Part shown: in pieces, positions 1-6,610 of the stretch | How the letters are laid out: each line of letters starts with the position of its first letter | Numbering within the stretch: position 1 is the stretch's first letter | Source: a virus | Length of the DNA: 26,369 nucleotides | Direction: 5' to 3' (one strand) | Virus record (IMG/VR): IMGVR_UViG_3300034104_003795 | Span: 1 to 26,369 of that record | The notes under the pieces: generated by a model | The model's database searches: none | Told to the model about the DNA's origin: nothing | What the model saw: only the letters and a program-made list of their open reading frames with translations | Position numbers and translations under genes: made by a program

Positions 1-1615
1 TTCTTACAAAATCATAATAAGCAAAATTAGCTACTTCTCTAAATTCAGGTCTTGCCAATGTTTTACTTAATGAGAATCTATACTTTACTTTATCTAAATT
101 ATAAGAAAGGTTTAATGATGGTAAAATATCTAAATACTCTCTATTCACATTTACTTTACTTCCACTAAAATCTGCGGTATTAACATTGAATAGATTATAC
201 TCACCTCTTAAACCTGTATTTAGTTTCCACTTTCCCCATTCGTTTTCATACATTGAGTAAAGAGAACCTAAATCAAAATCGGCAGTGTATCTATCCGTAT
301 TATTTGTTATTTCATCCAACATATCAGTTGAAAGATATCTGAATATCCTTGCATTAAAGCCTCTAATCTTTTTTAGGTAACCACCACCTATTTTAATTTT
401 ACCAAAATCTTTGTTGATATTACCATTAAAACTATTCTCATCCATTACACTCCAAAAACGATATGTATCTCTCCATGCAGTAGCATAAGGTTCGTTTACA
501 CCTAATGATTTTGTAATTGGATTAACTCTATAATCTGGTTGTTCTCTGAATATAAAATTATATCCTAAATTGAAATCTAATGTTTTAATCTTCCCATCAA
601 ATTGAGAATTGATAACAACATTATTAATATGGTTAGATGAATTACTTAAAACATTTTGAACATTATCAAAGTTATCGCCATTACGAGTTAAATATGTATC
701 ATCCGCCTGATAGTTTACTAATGTTTTCCAGCTATATCGGTTTTTACCTAAATAAGTTAAGTTTAATAAACTATTTGCGGAAAATCTTTTCGTAAACAAA
801 GTATCTCTATAATCATATGCCAATTCAGTTGATGATTGATAATCAGTTCTTTCAATATAATTTAATCCAAATGTATTTCTAATTGTTGAACTAAACAATG
901 CATTAAATTTGTTTTTCTTTAAACCAAATGATAATCCACCATTTAAGTTTGGTGATGATGTAAACCCTTCTACAATTGGATTACCAAATTGTTTTGTGAA
1001 TAATCTTTTATCACCATTACTACTAATACGATATTTGTAAGTGGATGGGAATGTGGAAGGGAATTCGGTAGCTTGAACTAACTTAAAATCTTTAAGAGAT
1101 GAAACCAAACCCCAACCACTTCCCAATGAGATATTGAAAAAGTTATCGGATACTTCTTTTGTTGTAATTTGTACCAATCCACCACTCCAATCGCCCGGTT
1201 GGTTTGCGGATGCTGATTTGGCAACTATAATATTATCAATTAATGATGTTGGAATTATATCAAATGAAAATGCTCTCCTATCAGGTTCGGTTGATGGTAG
1301 GAGTGTTTTGTTTAGGATAGCTGAATTATATCTATCTGCCAATCCTCTTACCAATACAAACTTATCGTTTTGAATTGTTACACCACTTACTCTTTTAAGT
1401 GCATCACCAACATTTCTATCAGGTGTTTTTTTAATAAAATCTATTGATACTCCATCCGATACTACGGATGAATTACGAATGGTTGTTATTACAGCTACTT
1501 CTGTAGATTTCTTACCCGCTGAACGGACTGTAATTGTGGATAGTTGTTTGGAAAATAATGTGTCTTGTGAATACGTTAGAAATGGAAGTAACATTAATAA
1601 AAGAAACGCTCTCAT
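1..1615 (-). CDS. TonB-dependent outer-membrane receptor, C-terminus beyond window
   Basis: An open frame of 538 codons runs from ATG at 1615 to the window edge without a stop. Residues 1-17 (MRAFLLLMLLPFLTYSQ) form a signal peptide ending in the SQ typical of Bacteroidota. A short segment with a TonB-box-like STITV follows, then the plug domain with the family signatures VRGLADRYN, STEPDRRAFSFDIIP and DWSGGLVQI at about residues 85-150, then beta-barrel repeats rich in aromatic residues and asparagine. Family members are usually 800-950 residues, so about 60% is present. The N-terminal CarboxypepD_reg-like domain common in SusC-type receptors is absent. In cells such receptors import siderophores, vitamins or glycans using TonB energy. 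On a phage-like contig it could alter host uptake or block superinfection (inference). Its start codon lies inside a long inverted repeat. Confidence 0.9.
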   Translation of the reverse strand, partial: MRAFLLLMLLPFLTYSQDTLFSKQLSTITVRSAGKKSTEVAVITTIRNSSVVSDGVSIDFIKKTPDRNVGDALKRVSGVTIQNDKFVLVRGLADRYNSAILNKTLLPSTEPDRRAFSFDIIPTSLIDNIIVAKSASANQPGDWSGGLVQITTKEVSDNFFNISLGSGWGLVSSLKDFKLVQATEFPSTFPSTYKYRISSNGDKRLFTKQFGNPIVEGFTSSPNLNGGLSFGLKKNKFNALFSSTIRNTFGLNYIERTDYQSSTELAYDYRDTLFTKRFSANSLLNLTYLGKNRYSWKTLVNYQADDTYLTRNGDNFDNVQNVLSNSSNHINNVVINSQFDGKIKTLDFNLGYNFIFREQPDYRVNPITKSLGVNEPYATAWRDTYRFWSVMDENSFNGNINKDFGKIKIGGGYLKKIRGFNARIFRYLSTDMLDEITNNTDRYTADFDLGSLYSMYENEWGKWKLNTGLRGEYNLFNVNTADFSGSKVNVNREYLDILPSLNLSYNLDKVKYRFSLSKTLARPEFREVANFAYYDFVR

Positions 1616-1658
1616 AAAGTTATTTTAGGTTAGTTCCTCAATAACTATGAGAGCGTTT
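1604..1658 (-). promoter_or_regulatory. Long hairpin covering the receptor start codon
   Basis: The arms 1604-1624 and 1640-1658 are complementary over 19 bp with one 2-nt bulge and a 15-nt loop. The 3' arm on the transcript (AACTTTATGAGAGCGTTT) contains the receptor ATG at 1615-1613 and its first codons. The sequence after the hairpin on the transcript is T-rich (TTTCTTTTATT), so it could end transcription from the upstream genes, hide the receptor start from ribosomes, or do both. Confidence 0.65.
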
Positions 1659-1688
1659 GTCTAAATAGGTTATTTTAATATTAACAAA

Positions 1689-1904
1689 TTATGAAGAAAT
1701 TCCACAAAGTGTTAAAAACTCCTTTGCATTATGTATAACATCTTCTGATTTGAACTTTCTTAACATAGCTTCTGCTATTTCTTTTCTATTGGCCATATCA
1801 TCTACCATACGAAGTATTTCAGCAACACCCACAACCATATCTCTATCATTCTCATGTCCCTGTCCAACTTCTACTTCGTTGATTAAACTACTTAACTTTA
1901 TCAT
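1689..1904 (-). CDS. Small helical phage protein with capsid-targeting-like leader
   Basis: 71 residues. I chose ATG 1904 because it gives MIKLSSLINE, a leader matching the next two genes upstream, and because the upstream stop is one base away. A longer frame from 1991 would overlap the neighbour by 86 bp. After the leader the protein is charged and predicted helical (DMVVGVAEILRMVDDMANRK, then KEIAEAMLRKF and KEFLTLCG). The leader ends in INE followed by V, which fits the (I/L)-x-E cleavage pattern of T4-type prohead proteases. The function of the body is unknown. It lies just before the receptor, separated from it by the hairpin. Confidence 0.7.
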   Translation of the reverse strand: MIKLSSLINEVEVGQGHENDRDMVVGVAEILRMVDDMANRKEIAEAMLRKFKSEDVIHNAKEFLTLCGISS

Positions 1905-1905
1905 A

Positions 1906-2625
1906 TTATTTACAGGTTTTCCAGCCACCACCTTTTGATTTGTAGTTTTTTGCAGCCCATCCATTTGCATAAGCCGATGGATATACATCAAACTTCTTTT
2001 TAGCTGCAGCTTTAGATGCTGACCATTTAGCCGGGTCAGTTGGACAATTCTTTTCTAAGAATAATTCCATTTTTTGTTCTACGGTTAATTTCATATTTTC
2101 GTTTTTCTTTTTACCAGCACAATGTGCTTTTTGTGAGAAACCTTTTGGGTTACTACAATTTATTGAGTTCTTATATTTTTGAGACCATTTCTCATCAATC
2201 CCCTCACTAGCTCCTGTCTTTACAAACGTTGGTTTTTGACCTTTTGATTTTTCTCCACCTTTTTTAGCATCCCCTGCTTTAGATTGTGCAGCTCTTTTTC
2301 TTTTTACAAACGAAGCTCTACCATCTTTACCTAATTTATCAGCTTTTGCATTTGATAAACAGGCTGCATAGGCAGAACCTTTTTTAGAATCTCCACATTT
2401 TCCAACCTTCTCACCTTTGGTATTGTATCTATCCCAACCACCAGTTGGTCCACTTCCAAACCATTTACGAAGGTCTTCGCTAATTGGTGTATTATCATGC
2501 CCGCATTTGTGACATAGGTAAGGTTGAGTACCACCATCGGATATATCCCAATGCCAATTACATGAATCACAAGTAACTACATTAGCGTTCACACCTTCAT
2601 TTAATATATTAGTTAGTTTTATCAT
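1906..2625 (-). CDS. Zinc-ribbon, DUF5872-like basic protein with capsid-targeting-like leader
   Basis: 239 residues. Residues 1-10 are the leader MIKLTNILNE. A zinc ribbon follows with Cys19, Cys22, Cys38 and Cys41. Residues 51-145 resemble DUF5872 (DLRKWFGSG, GGWDRYNTKGEKVGKCG, ASFVKRKRAAQ), a module I know from phages and large DNA viruses. The C-terminal third is very Lys/Ala-rich and ends with a motif common in phage proteins (KKKFDVYPSAYANGWAAKNY, then KGGGWK). The strong basic charge and zinc ribbon suggest nucleic-acid binding. With a leader that resembles T4 internal-protein targeting peptides, a head-packaged, injected protein is plausible but unproven. It directly abuts the upstream gene (TAA then ATG). 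Confidence 0.8.
   Translation of the reverse strand: MIKLTNILNEGVNANVVTCDSCNWHWDISDGGTQPYLCHKCGHDNTPISEDLRKWFGSGPTGGWDRYNTKGEKVGKCGDSKKGSAYAACLSNAKADKLGKDGRASFVKRKRAAQSKAGDAKKGGEKSKGQKPTFVKTGASEGIDEKWSQKYKNSINCSNPKGFSQKAHCAGKKKNENMKLTVEQKMELFLEKNCPTDPAKWSASKAAAKKKFDVYPSAYANGWAAKNYKSKGGGWKTCK
2595..2624. repeat. 30-nt direct repeat, copy 1 (leader-coding)
   Basis: Exact 30-nt match to 2868-2897. It encodes most of the leader MIKLTNILNE at the start of the zinc-ribbon gene (ATG 2625). Synonymous positions are identical too, so this is a recent duplication or recombination between leaders rather than selection on protein alone. Confidence 0.9.
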
Positions 2626-2898
2626 TTATTTATAAAAATTGTTATAAATATGTTGCTTTATTTGAATTGGCATTCTTAATTTTCTATTTTCTAAATAATT
2701 ATCTAATTTTACTCCTTTAACAAAATACTTAAATGTAAAATTTGCATTTGGTTTTGATTTTAGTGTTATATCTACCAACGCATTTCCATTTTTATCCCAC
2801 CCTTTACTTGGATATGATAGTATAGTATCTTTGCTAAATTCTTCAAACGATACTTTTTTATCTTTTACTTCATTTAATATATTAGTTAGTTTTATCAC
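2626..2898 (-). CDS. Unknown small protein with capsid-targeting-like leader, GTG start
   Basis: 90 residues, beginning with GTG at 2898. Residues 1-10 are the same leader (MIKLTNILNE) as in the next gene. The body has alternating charged and hydrophobic stretches (VDITLKSKPNANFTFKYFVK), suggesting a small alpha/beta fold; I do not recognise it. It overlaps the 3' end of the 40-residue basic gene by 17 bp and its stop touches the next start. A weak GTG start inside another gene suggests translational coupling. Confidence 0.65.
   Translation of the reverse strand: MIKLTNILNEVKDKKVSFEEFSKDTILSYPSKGWDKNGNALVDITLKSKPNANFTFKYFVKGVKLDNYLENRKLRMPIQIKQHIYNNFYK
2868..2897. repeat. 30-nt direct repeat, copy 2 (leader-coding)
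   Basis: Exact 30-nt match to 2595-2624. It encodes the same leader at the start of the 90-residue gene. The match stops just short of the first base of the start codon, where this copy reads GTG and the other ATG. Confidence 0.9.
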
Positions 2899-3004
2899 TT
2901 TCTAATTTCTTTAAAATTGCTAAATTAGCTTTTACTAATTCTAATTTTTTAATACCACTTCTACGGCTTCTCATTGCTCTTGGTTTCTTTGCTTTACTTC
3001 CCAT
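2882..3004 (-). CDS. Tiny basic protein
   Basis: 40 residues from ATG 3004, three bases after the upstream CsgG-like gene stops. The first half is strongly basic (MGSKAKKPRAMRSRRSGIKK) and the second half is a short amphipathic helix (LELVKANLAILKKLE). It fills what would otherwise be a 110-bp gap in a compact operon, which supports it being real. The basic tail suggests RNA, DNA or membrane contact; nothing specific can be said. It overlaps the next gene by 17 bp. Confidence 0.5.
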   Translation of the reverse strand: MGSKAKKPRAMRSRRSGIKKLELVKANLAILKKLESDKTN

Positions 3005-3007
3005 AAA

Positions 3008-3736
3008 TTATTTAGTGAATACACCTTTTTTAATCATTTTATCTAATATATTTGCACAAGCTATATCTAATGCTTTTTTAGTTGAAATACTAATAGTTGA
3101 TTGGTTAAACTTAATCGGGTCTATTGAAGCATCTGAAACTAATGTTAATTGTCTATTTGTTTTAGCCTCACCCAAACCAGATGCTGCGATGATTGAACCA
3201 TTTTCAGCATTTGTGAAACGAACCTGTAAACCTAAACGAGTTACCAAATTATCTTTGATACCATCTTTTAAATTTATTGTTTCATCTTCGGATACTGAAT
3301 AATCATATACTTCAATTTCAACAAAGTAATGTGCTAATTTAATCTTTCCTCTACCTTCAATTTTGTTTTCAGAAATACCAGCATTTGATGCTTTGAATTG
3401 AGCAACCATTCTGTTCTTAATTTCTGTTTTATCTTCGGTGAATTCAAATCTATTAAGGTTATCCAAATATTCCAATACGATATTTGCAACACCCAATCCA
3501 ACTCTCTTTTCTTTTAATTCAGGATACATTTCGTACACTTCTTCACCAATACCACATTTAAGGATTTGAATATACTTCTTTGGACCTTCGTAATCTAAAT
3601 ATGCAGATATATCTTTCTTTTTTTCAAAATCTGCTTTGAATTCTTCTGTTTTAGTACTTCCTATTGTTTGAGCATGTAGGACACCCACACCACTCGTAAT
3701 TAACAATATACCTAATAATACGATTAATTTTTTCAT
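3008..3736 (-). CDS. CsgG-like secretion-channel or envelope protein
   Basis: 242 residues with a signal peptide (MKKLIVLLGILLITSGVGVLHAQ, cleavage near VLHA/QT). The mature part has the CsgG/HfaB-type pattern: a segment like GLGVANIVLEYLDNLNRFEF, then beta strands (KIKLAHYFVEIEVYDYSV; LVTRLGLQVRFTNAENG) and a C-terminal helix that opens with KFNQSTISISTKKALD. CsgG forms a nonameric outer-membrane pore that exports curli subunits. Unlike Escherichia CsgG there is no lipobox cysteine. A class 2 promoter and terminator lie directly upstream, so it heads a unit with the 40-residue gene and the leader genes. The family match is by pattern and remote. Confidence 0.65.
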   Translation of the reverse strand: MKKLIVLLGILLITSGVGVLHAQTIGSTKTEEFKADFEKKKDISAYLDYEGPKKYIQILKCGIGEEVYEMYPELKEKRVGLGVANIVLEYLDNLNRFEFTEDKTEIKNRMVAQFKASNAGISENKIEGRGKIKLAHYFVEIEVYDYSVSEDETINLKDGIKDNLVTRLGLQVRFTNAENGSIIAASGLGEAKTNRQLTLVSDASIDPIKFNQSTISISTKKALDIACANILDKMIKKGVFTK

Positions 3737-3750
3737 ACATAAATAATTTA

Positions 3751-3762
3751 TTATAAATATAA
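3751..3762 (-). promoter_or_regulatory. Class 2 (putative late) promoter motif
   Basis: TTATATTTATAA on the minus strand, 14 nt before the CsgG-like ATG at 3736 and directly after the T-tract of the preceding terminator. The same motif precedes several other genes in the window. Confidence 0.55.
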
Positions 3763-3787
3763 AAAAAGGGAGAAACGATGTTCTCCC
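3761..3787 (-). terminator. Rho-independent terminator
   Basis: On the minus strand GGGAGAA, a 6-nt loop, TTCTCCC and seven T follow the stop of the second DUF2589-like gene by 5 bases. It is nearly identical to the terminator at 5193-5218. Confidence 0.85.
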
Positions 3788-3792
3788 CTAAT

Positions 3793-4269
3793 TTACTTTA
3801 CATTTGGGTCTTCTAGATTTTTGATATATTCATCAATCAATCTACTTACTGCTTCAGGCTTTTCATCAGCCTTAAACTTAACCTTTATTTTAGCCATCCC
3901 TGCTTCACTTGGATTATATCCTGAATCAACTTCAATACCTTTGATATTGTGTTCGTATCCTTTTTTCTTAAATAAACCTAATAAAGATTTTTTAAGACTG
4001 GATACTTCCTTTTCTTCATCACCAAATATAAGTCTACAAGTAAACTCAATATCTAGCTCATCTAATCCAATAGATGAATGGTCCGCTAAAATATAAAGAG
4101 GTACAACCAAATCCTTACCACCTATATTAAAGGAAGTAGTTTTGGGTGTACCATCTTCATTGAAATAGTTTCGGAGAGCATTAATATGCTGTCTTTCACT
4201 TATACCTTGAGAAACCATAGCGGCCTCTAATAGACCGCCAACTAGTTCCTCTACATTTAATCTTGCCAT
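3793..4269 (-). CDS. DUF2589-associated protein (second of a pair)
   Basis: 158 residues, no signal peptide or membrane segment. It opens with VEELVGGLLEAAMVSQGISE, followed by a strand-rich segment (NIGGKDLVVPLYILADHSSIG; DELDIEFTCRLIF), a Lys-rich loop (LLGLFKKKGYE) and the C-terminal strand MAKIKVKFKADEKPE. The strand pattern and pairing with the gene upstream resemble the two-gene DUF2589 arrangement seen in Bacteroidota and other bacteria; the biochemical role of DUF2589 is unknown. The gap to the upstream gene is 24 bp and a terminator follows, so the two are one transcript. Confidence 0.6.
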   Translation of the reverse strand: MARLNVEELVGGLLEAAMVSQGISERQHINALRNYFNEDGTPKTTSFNIGGKDLVVPLYILADHSSIGLDELDIEFTCRLIFGDEEKEVSSLKKSLLGLFKKKGYEHNIKGIEVDSGYNPSEAGMAKIKVKFKADEKPEAVSRLIDEYIKNLEDPNVK

Positions 4270-4293
4270 AATATAACCTTTATTTTTTAATTA

Positions 4294-4890
4294 TTACTTT
4301 GCTTCTTCAGTAAGTGGAATTAAAGATGGTTCTAACATTTGAGTTAGGTAATCTGATAATTTCAACATACCTTCAGTTGCTGGTAATTGTTCAGCATGTA
4401 CTTTTACATTGTATTTAGCTGAGTTGTCAGTACTTCTAGTGTTCTCTTTGTTTGTAGCTACTTTACCAGAAATTTTTGCATTCCAGCTCATACCCCAAAA
4501 TCTACCACCAGCTGATACTTCAACACTGCTTTCAGTTTTTACATCACTTTTTTCTGTCTCTGAAGTTTTTACTTCCATAGCAAATTCAATATCTGCTGAA
4601 GTGATTGCTAATGAAGGAAGTGGTACTAATGGTAACATAGGAACTTTACTATACAATTTTTGTATAGTTTGTTGACCTGTTGCACCATCGGTTACAACTC
4701 TGTTCATTTCAACATCTAAAGAACGTGCTTTAGTTTTTTTAGTTTTCTCGTCCGTTACGAATGCTACTTCAGAAATGTATTTCCAAGTTACTTCGTTTAA
4801 TTTTGCTTGACCTTTTGCCATACCAACAATCGGTGAAACAATCAAATCTTCAATAGGAAGACCTGCGAATTGGTCTGCGATACCTGCCAT
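4294..4890 (-). CDS. DUF2589 family protein
   Basis: 198 residues. The start MAGIADQFAGLPIEDLIVSP and the following KGQAKLNEVTWKYI are typical of DUF2589. The central part (LVPLPSLAITSADIEFAMEV, then SAGGRFWGMSWNAKISGKVA) is a beta-rich domain with a Ser/Glu/Lys-rich linker, and the tail has LSDYLTQMLEPSLIPL. There is no export signal. DUF2589 has no known function; the beta sandwich and paired genes suggest a structural or assembly role (inference). Its presence between membrane-protein genes and a CsgG-like gene is notable. An AT-rich 75-bp gap lies upstream without a clear terminator. Confidence 0.75.
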   Translation of the reverse strand: MAGIADQFAGLPIEDLIVSPIVGMAKGQAKLNEVTWKYISEVAFVTDEKTKKTKARSLDVEMNRVVTDGATGQQTIQKLYSKVPMLPLVPLPSLAITSADIEFAMEVKTSETEKSDVKTESSVEVSAGGRFWGMSWNAKISGKVATNKENTRSTDNSAKYNVKVHAEQLPATEGMLKLSDYLTQMLEPSLIPLTEEAK

Positions 4891-4965
4891 AAATTTAAAT
4901 TTTTATAATTAATTTTTTGTAACTTGTTCCAACATAAATATCCCAAAAAAGATAAAACAACCCAA

Positions 4966-5169
4966 TTATCCAAATTTTACTATTCCTTTGTACTCTTTTT
5001 TGATTTTTTCTATCTCAATAAGTGCTTCTTTATATTTTTCCTTTATTTCATCGTTTACCGTAAAATCCAAAACGGTCTCACAATGTGGACAGGCTGAGAC
5101 TGGGTGTTTGAATATAAATTCTAAAGTTAAACCAATCGGTTTTTTACAAGCTGGACAGGGTAGAGCCAT
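4966..5169 (-). CDS. Small zinc-ribbon protein with C-terminal helix
   Basis: 67 residues. Cys5-x-x-Cys8 and Cys27-x-x-Cys30 form a classic four-cysteine zinc ribbon, followed by a charged helix (NDEIKEKYKEALIEIEKIKK) and a short tail (KGIVKFG). A class 2 promoter motif 13 nt upstream, preceded by a terminator, makes it the first gene of the unit that continues into the DUF2589 pair. A constant partner or chaperone of those proteins would fit, but no function is known. Confidence 0.75.
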   Translation of the reverse strand: MALPCPACKKPIGLTLEFIFKHPVSACPHCETVLDFTVNDEIKEKYKEALIEIEKIKKEYKGIVKFG

Positions 5170-5182
5170 AACATTTTATTTA

Positions 5183-5194
5183 TTATAAATATAA
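5183..5194 (-). promoter_or_regulatory. Class 2 (putative late) promoter motif
   Basis: TTATATTTATAA on the minus strand, 13 nt before the ATG at 5169, following a terminator T-tract. Same arrangement as at 3751-3787. Confidence 0.55.
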
Positions 5195-5218
5195 AAAAGG
5201 GAGAAACTATGTTCTCCC
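5193..5218 (-). terminator. Rho-independent terminator
   Basis: Minus strand GGGAGAA, a 6-nt loop, TTCTCCC, then six T. It lies 40 bp after the stop of the holin-like gene and closes the envelope operon that begins near 11976. Confidence 0.85.
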
Positions 5219-5257
5219 TTAAATACTTCCGCCCTTCCTACAGTTAAAGGAAATATA

Positions 5258-5536
5258 TTATCCTAATTCTTCTTCAGTCCCAGCATCCAATTTGTTCTTA
5301 TCGTGTTCCGCTTTTCTATTGATGTACTTATCAACCGAAGCGATACCAAATGCGCCCAATGTGATTACTAAGAATCCGTTGAAAATATATTCGTTGATTA
5401 GTAATTCCTTACCCATATAACCTGTTATCAAGTCTACGAATAATGCAAGTACCATACAACCAAATGATAAGAAACCAACTACTGATTTTTCGTTGATATC
5501 ATTGTTGTCTTTGAATAATTCTTTAAAGAATCCCAT
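5258..5536 (-). CDS. Holin-like two-helix membrane protein
   Basis: 92 residues with two hydrophobic helices (about 20-40 and 50-67) separated by a short loop containing GYMGKELLINEYIF, a charged N-terminus and a Lys/Glu-rich C-terminal tail (KYINRKAEHDKNK). Size and topology match class II holins, the inner-membrane proteins that time lysis, and similar proteins occur in phages of Bacteroidota. No endolysin is visible next to it, so the holin role is tentative; it may be another membrane factor of the envelope block. Confidence 0.6.
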   Translation of the reverse strand: MGFFKELFKDNNDINEKSVVGFLSFGCMVLALFVDLITGYMGKELLINEYIFNGFLVITLGAFGIASVDKYINRKAEHDKNKLDAGTEEELG

Positions 5537-5579
5537 AATTTTACAATTTAATTAATTAATGTAACAATACATAACTAAT

Positions 5580-6239
5580 TTATCCAGCTTGTTCAGCATC
5601 TTCATCTTTAATCTTTCCACACTTCAAACATTCTTCATCGCCATCTCCGTCTAAGTCACCCCAAACGTGCTCACATTGTCTATGTGCAAAATATACATCA
5701 ATCTTACCATCACCATCAAAATCAATACCATCCATTACACCATCACCATCTTCATCTACCTCAATACCGGTTCTTGGTTGAGCTTTAAAAGGGCTTTCAA
5801 TAATGTGAGGATTATTTGGTTCTGATTTTACTTCCACTTTATTTGCTTCGATAAGGTTAATTTCATGTGCGTTTTTTGCAGCTTGTACAAATGCATCTGG
5901 AATCAATGGAGTGTTATTTGGTGGAGTTACAGGCATATCAGCAGTATTGCTTAATGATGTACCATCTTCCTCATCCATCTTTTGTACTAACATCTTATCC
6001 TTATCGGTATCACTAAACCAATAATCTATAATCTTACCATAAGAACCGATGAAAGCTCCTAATAACAATAATAGAAGTTCTTTCCATTCTCCTTCTATTG
6101 CAGATTTGTTAAATATAGCAAAGAACATTCCTGCCATAATAAACATAAATCCACCCAACACCATAGCAGTAATCCACCATCTACGGCTCATCATTTTATT
6201 TAATAGGTCTTTAAACCCACTTGGTTGTTGCTCTGCCAT
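5580..6239 (-). CDS. Membrane protein with calcium-binding and zinc-like motifs
   Basis: 219 residues. Two transmembrane helices (about 20-45 and 53-73, LLLLLLGAFIGSYGKIIDYW) sit in a holin-like N-terminal region. A Pro/Asn-rich linker leads to acidic loops of thrombospondin-3/EF-hand type (DEDGDGVMDGIDFDGDGKID) near residues 160-180. The tail has a Cys/His cluster (CEHVWGDLDGDGDEECLKCG) that could bind zinc as well as calcium. The same GIDxDGDG loop pattern recurs in the large membrane protein at 17879-19294. Neighbouring genes are also membrane proteins; a calcium-stabilised domain attached to the inner membrane is what can be said. Confidence 0.7.
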   Translation of the reverse strand: MAEQQPSGFKDLLNKMMSRRWWITAMVLGGFMFIMAGMFFAIFNKSAIEGEWKELLLLLLGAFIGSYGKIIDYWFSDTDKDKMLVQKMDEEDGTSLSNTADMPVTPPNNTPLIPDAFVQAAKNAHEINLIEANKVEVKSEPNNPHIIESPFKAQPRTGIEVDEDGDGVMDGIDFDGDGKIDVYFAHRQCEHVWGDLDGDGDEECLKCGKIKDEDAEQAG

Positions 6240-6262
6240 TTTATATAAATTTTAGTTTTTTA

Positions 6263-6583
6263 TTACCATTCAGCTGGTTTCTCTTTGAATTCATCACCTT
6301 CTTTCTTCTTCTCCTTTGGAGCTGGTGCTGGTTGTGCCGTTCCACCATTTCCACCTTTGTTGATGATTACAGTTTTACCTGCTGCTTGAGATTGTTGGTT
6401 AGAGTTTGTAATGTTAATTACTGGAGCAGCTGCCGGTGCCGGAGTTGCTTCTTTATCATCACCGCCTGTTAATTTTGTTGTGAACCAACCACCCACACCT
6501 AATGTGATAGTTGATACAAGTCCTAATAGTATGTTCTTTATTGAACCACCACCACTTGATTGTTCTTGTTGTTCTTCTGCCAT
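6263..6583 (-). CDS. Single-pass membrane protein with low-complexity tail
   Basis: 106 residues. A short hydrophilic N-terminus rich in Glu, Gln and Gly precedes one hydrophobic helix (about residues 16-36, NILLGLVSTITLGVGGWFTT). The remainder is Ala/Pro-rich (ATPAPAAAPVINI), then Asn/Gln-rich, then a highly charged end (PKEKKKEGDEFKEKPAEW). No family recognised. The layout of anchor plus flexible tail suggests a tether or spanin-like spacer, without a lipobox. It lies 23 bp from the next membrane gene in the same operon. Confidence 0.65.
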   Translation of the reverse strand: MAEEQQEQSSGGGSIKNILLGLVSTITLGVGGWFTTKLTGGDDKEATPAPAAAPVINITNSNQQSQAAGKTVIINKGGNGGTAQPAPAPKEKKKEGDEFKEKPAEW

Positions 6584-6610
6584 TTTGTTTTTATTTTAAT
6601 GTTACAAATT

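Noticed and set aside
1134-1373. Plus-strand ORF of 79 codons, and other plus-strand ORFs across the window
   Set aside because: All lie opposite clear minus-strand genes, have odd composition and no recognisable motifs; they are frame shadows.
1904-1991. Longer start for the 71-residue leader gene
   Set aside because: It would overlap the upstream gene by 86 bp and bury the leader MIKLSSLINE.
2331-2570. Minus-strand ORF inside the zinc-ribbon gene
   Set aside because: It is in another frame of a gene with recognisable domains and has no family features.
5258-6239. A complete lysis cassette (holin, endolysin, spanin)
   Set aside because: Holin-like membrane proteins are present, but no endolysin domain is found near them.
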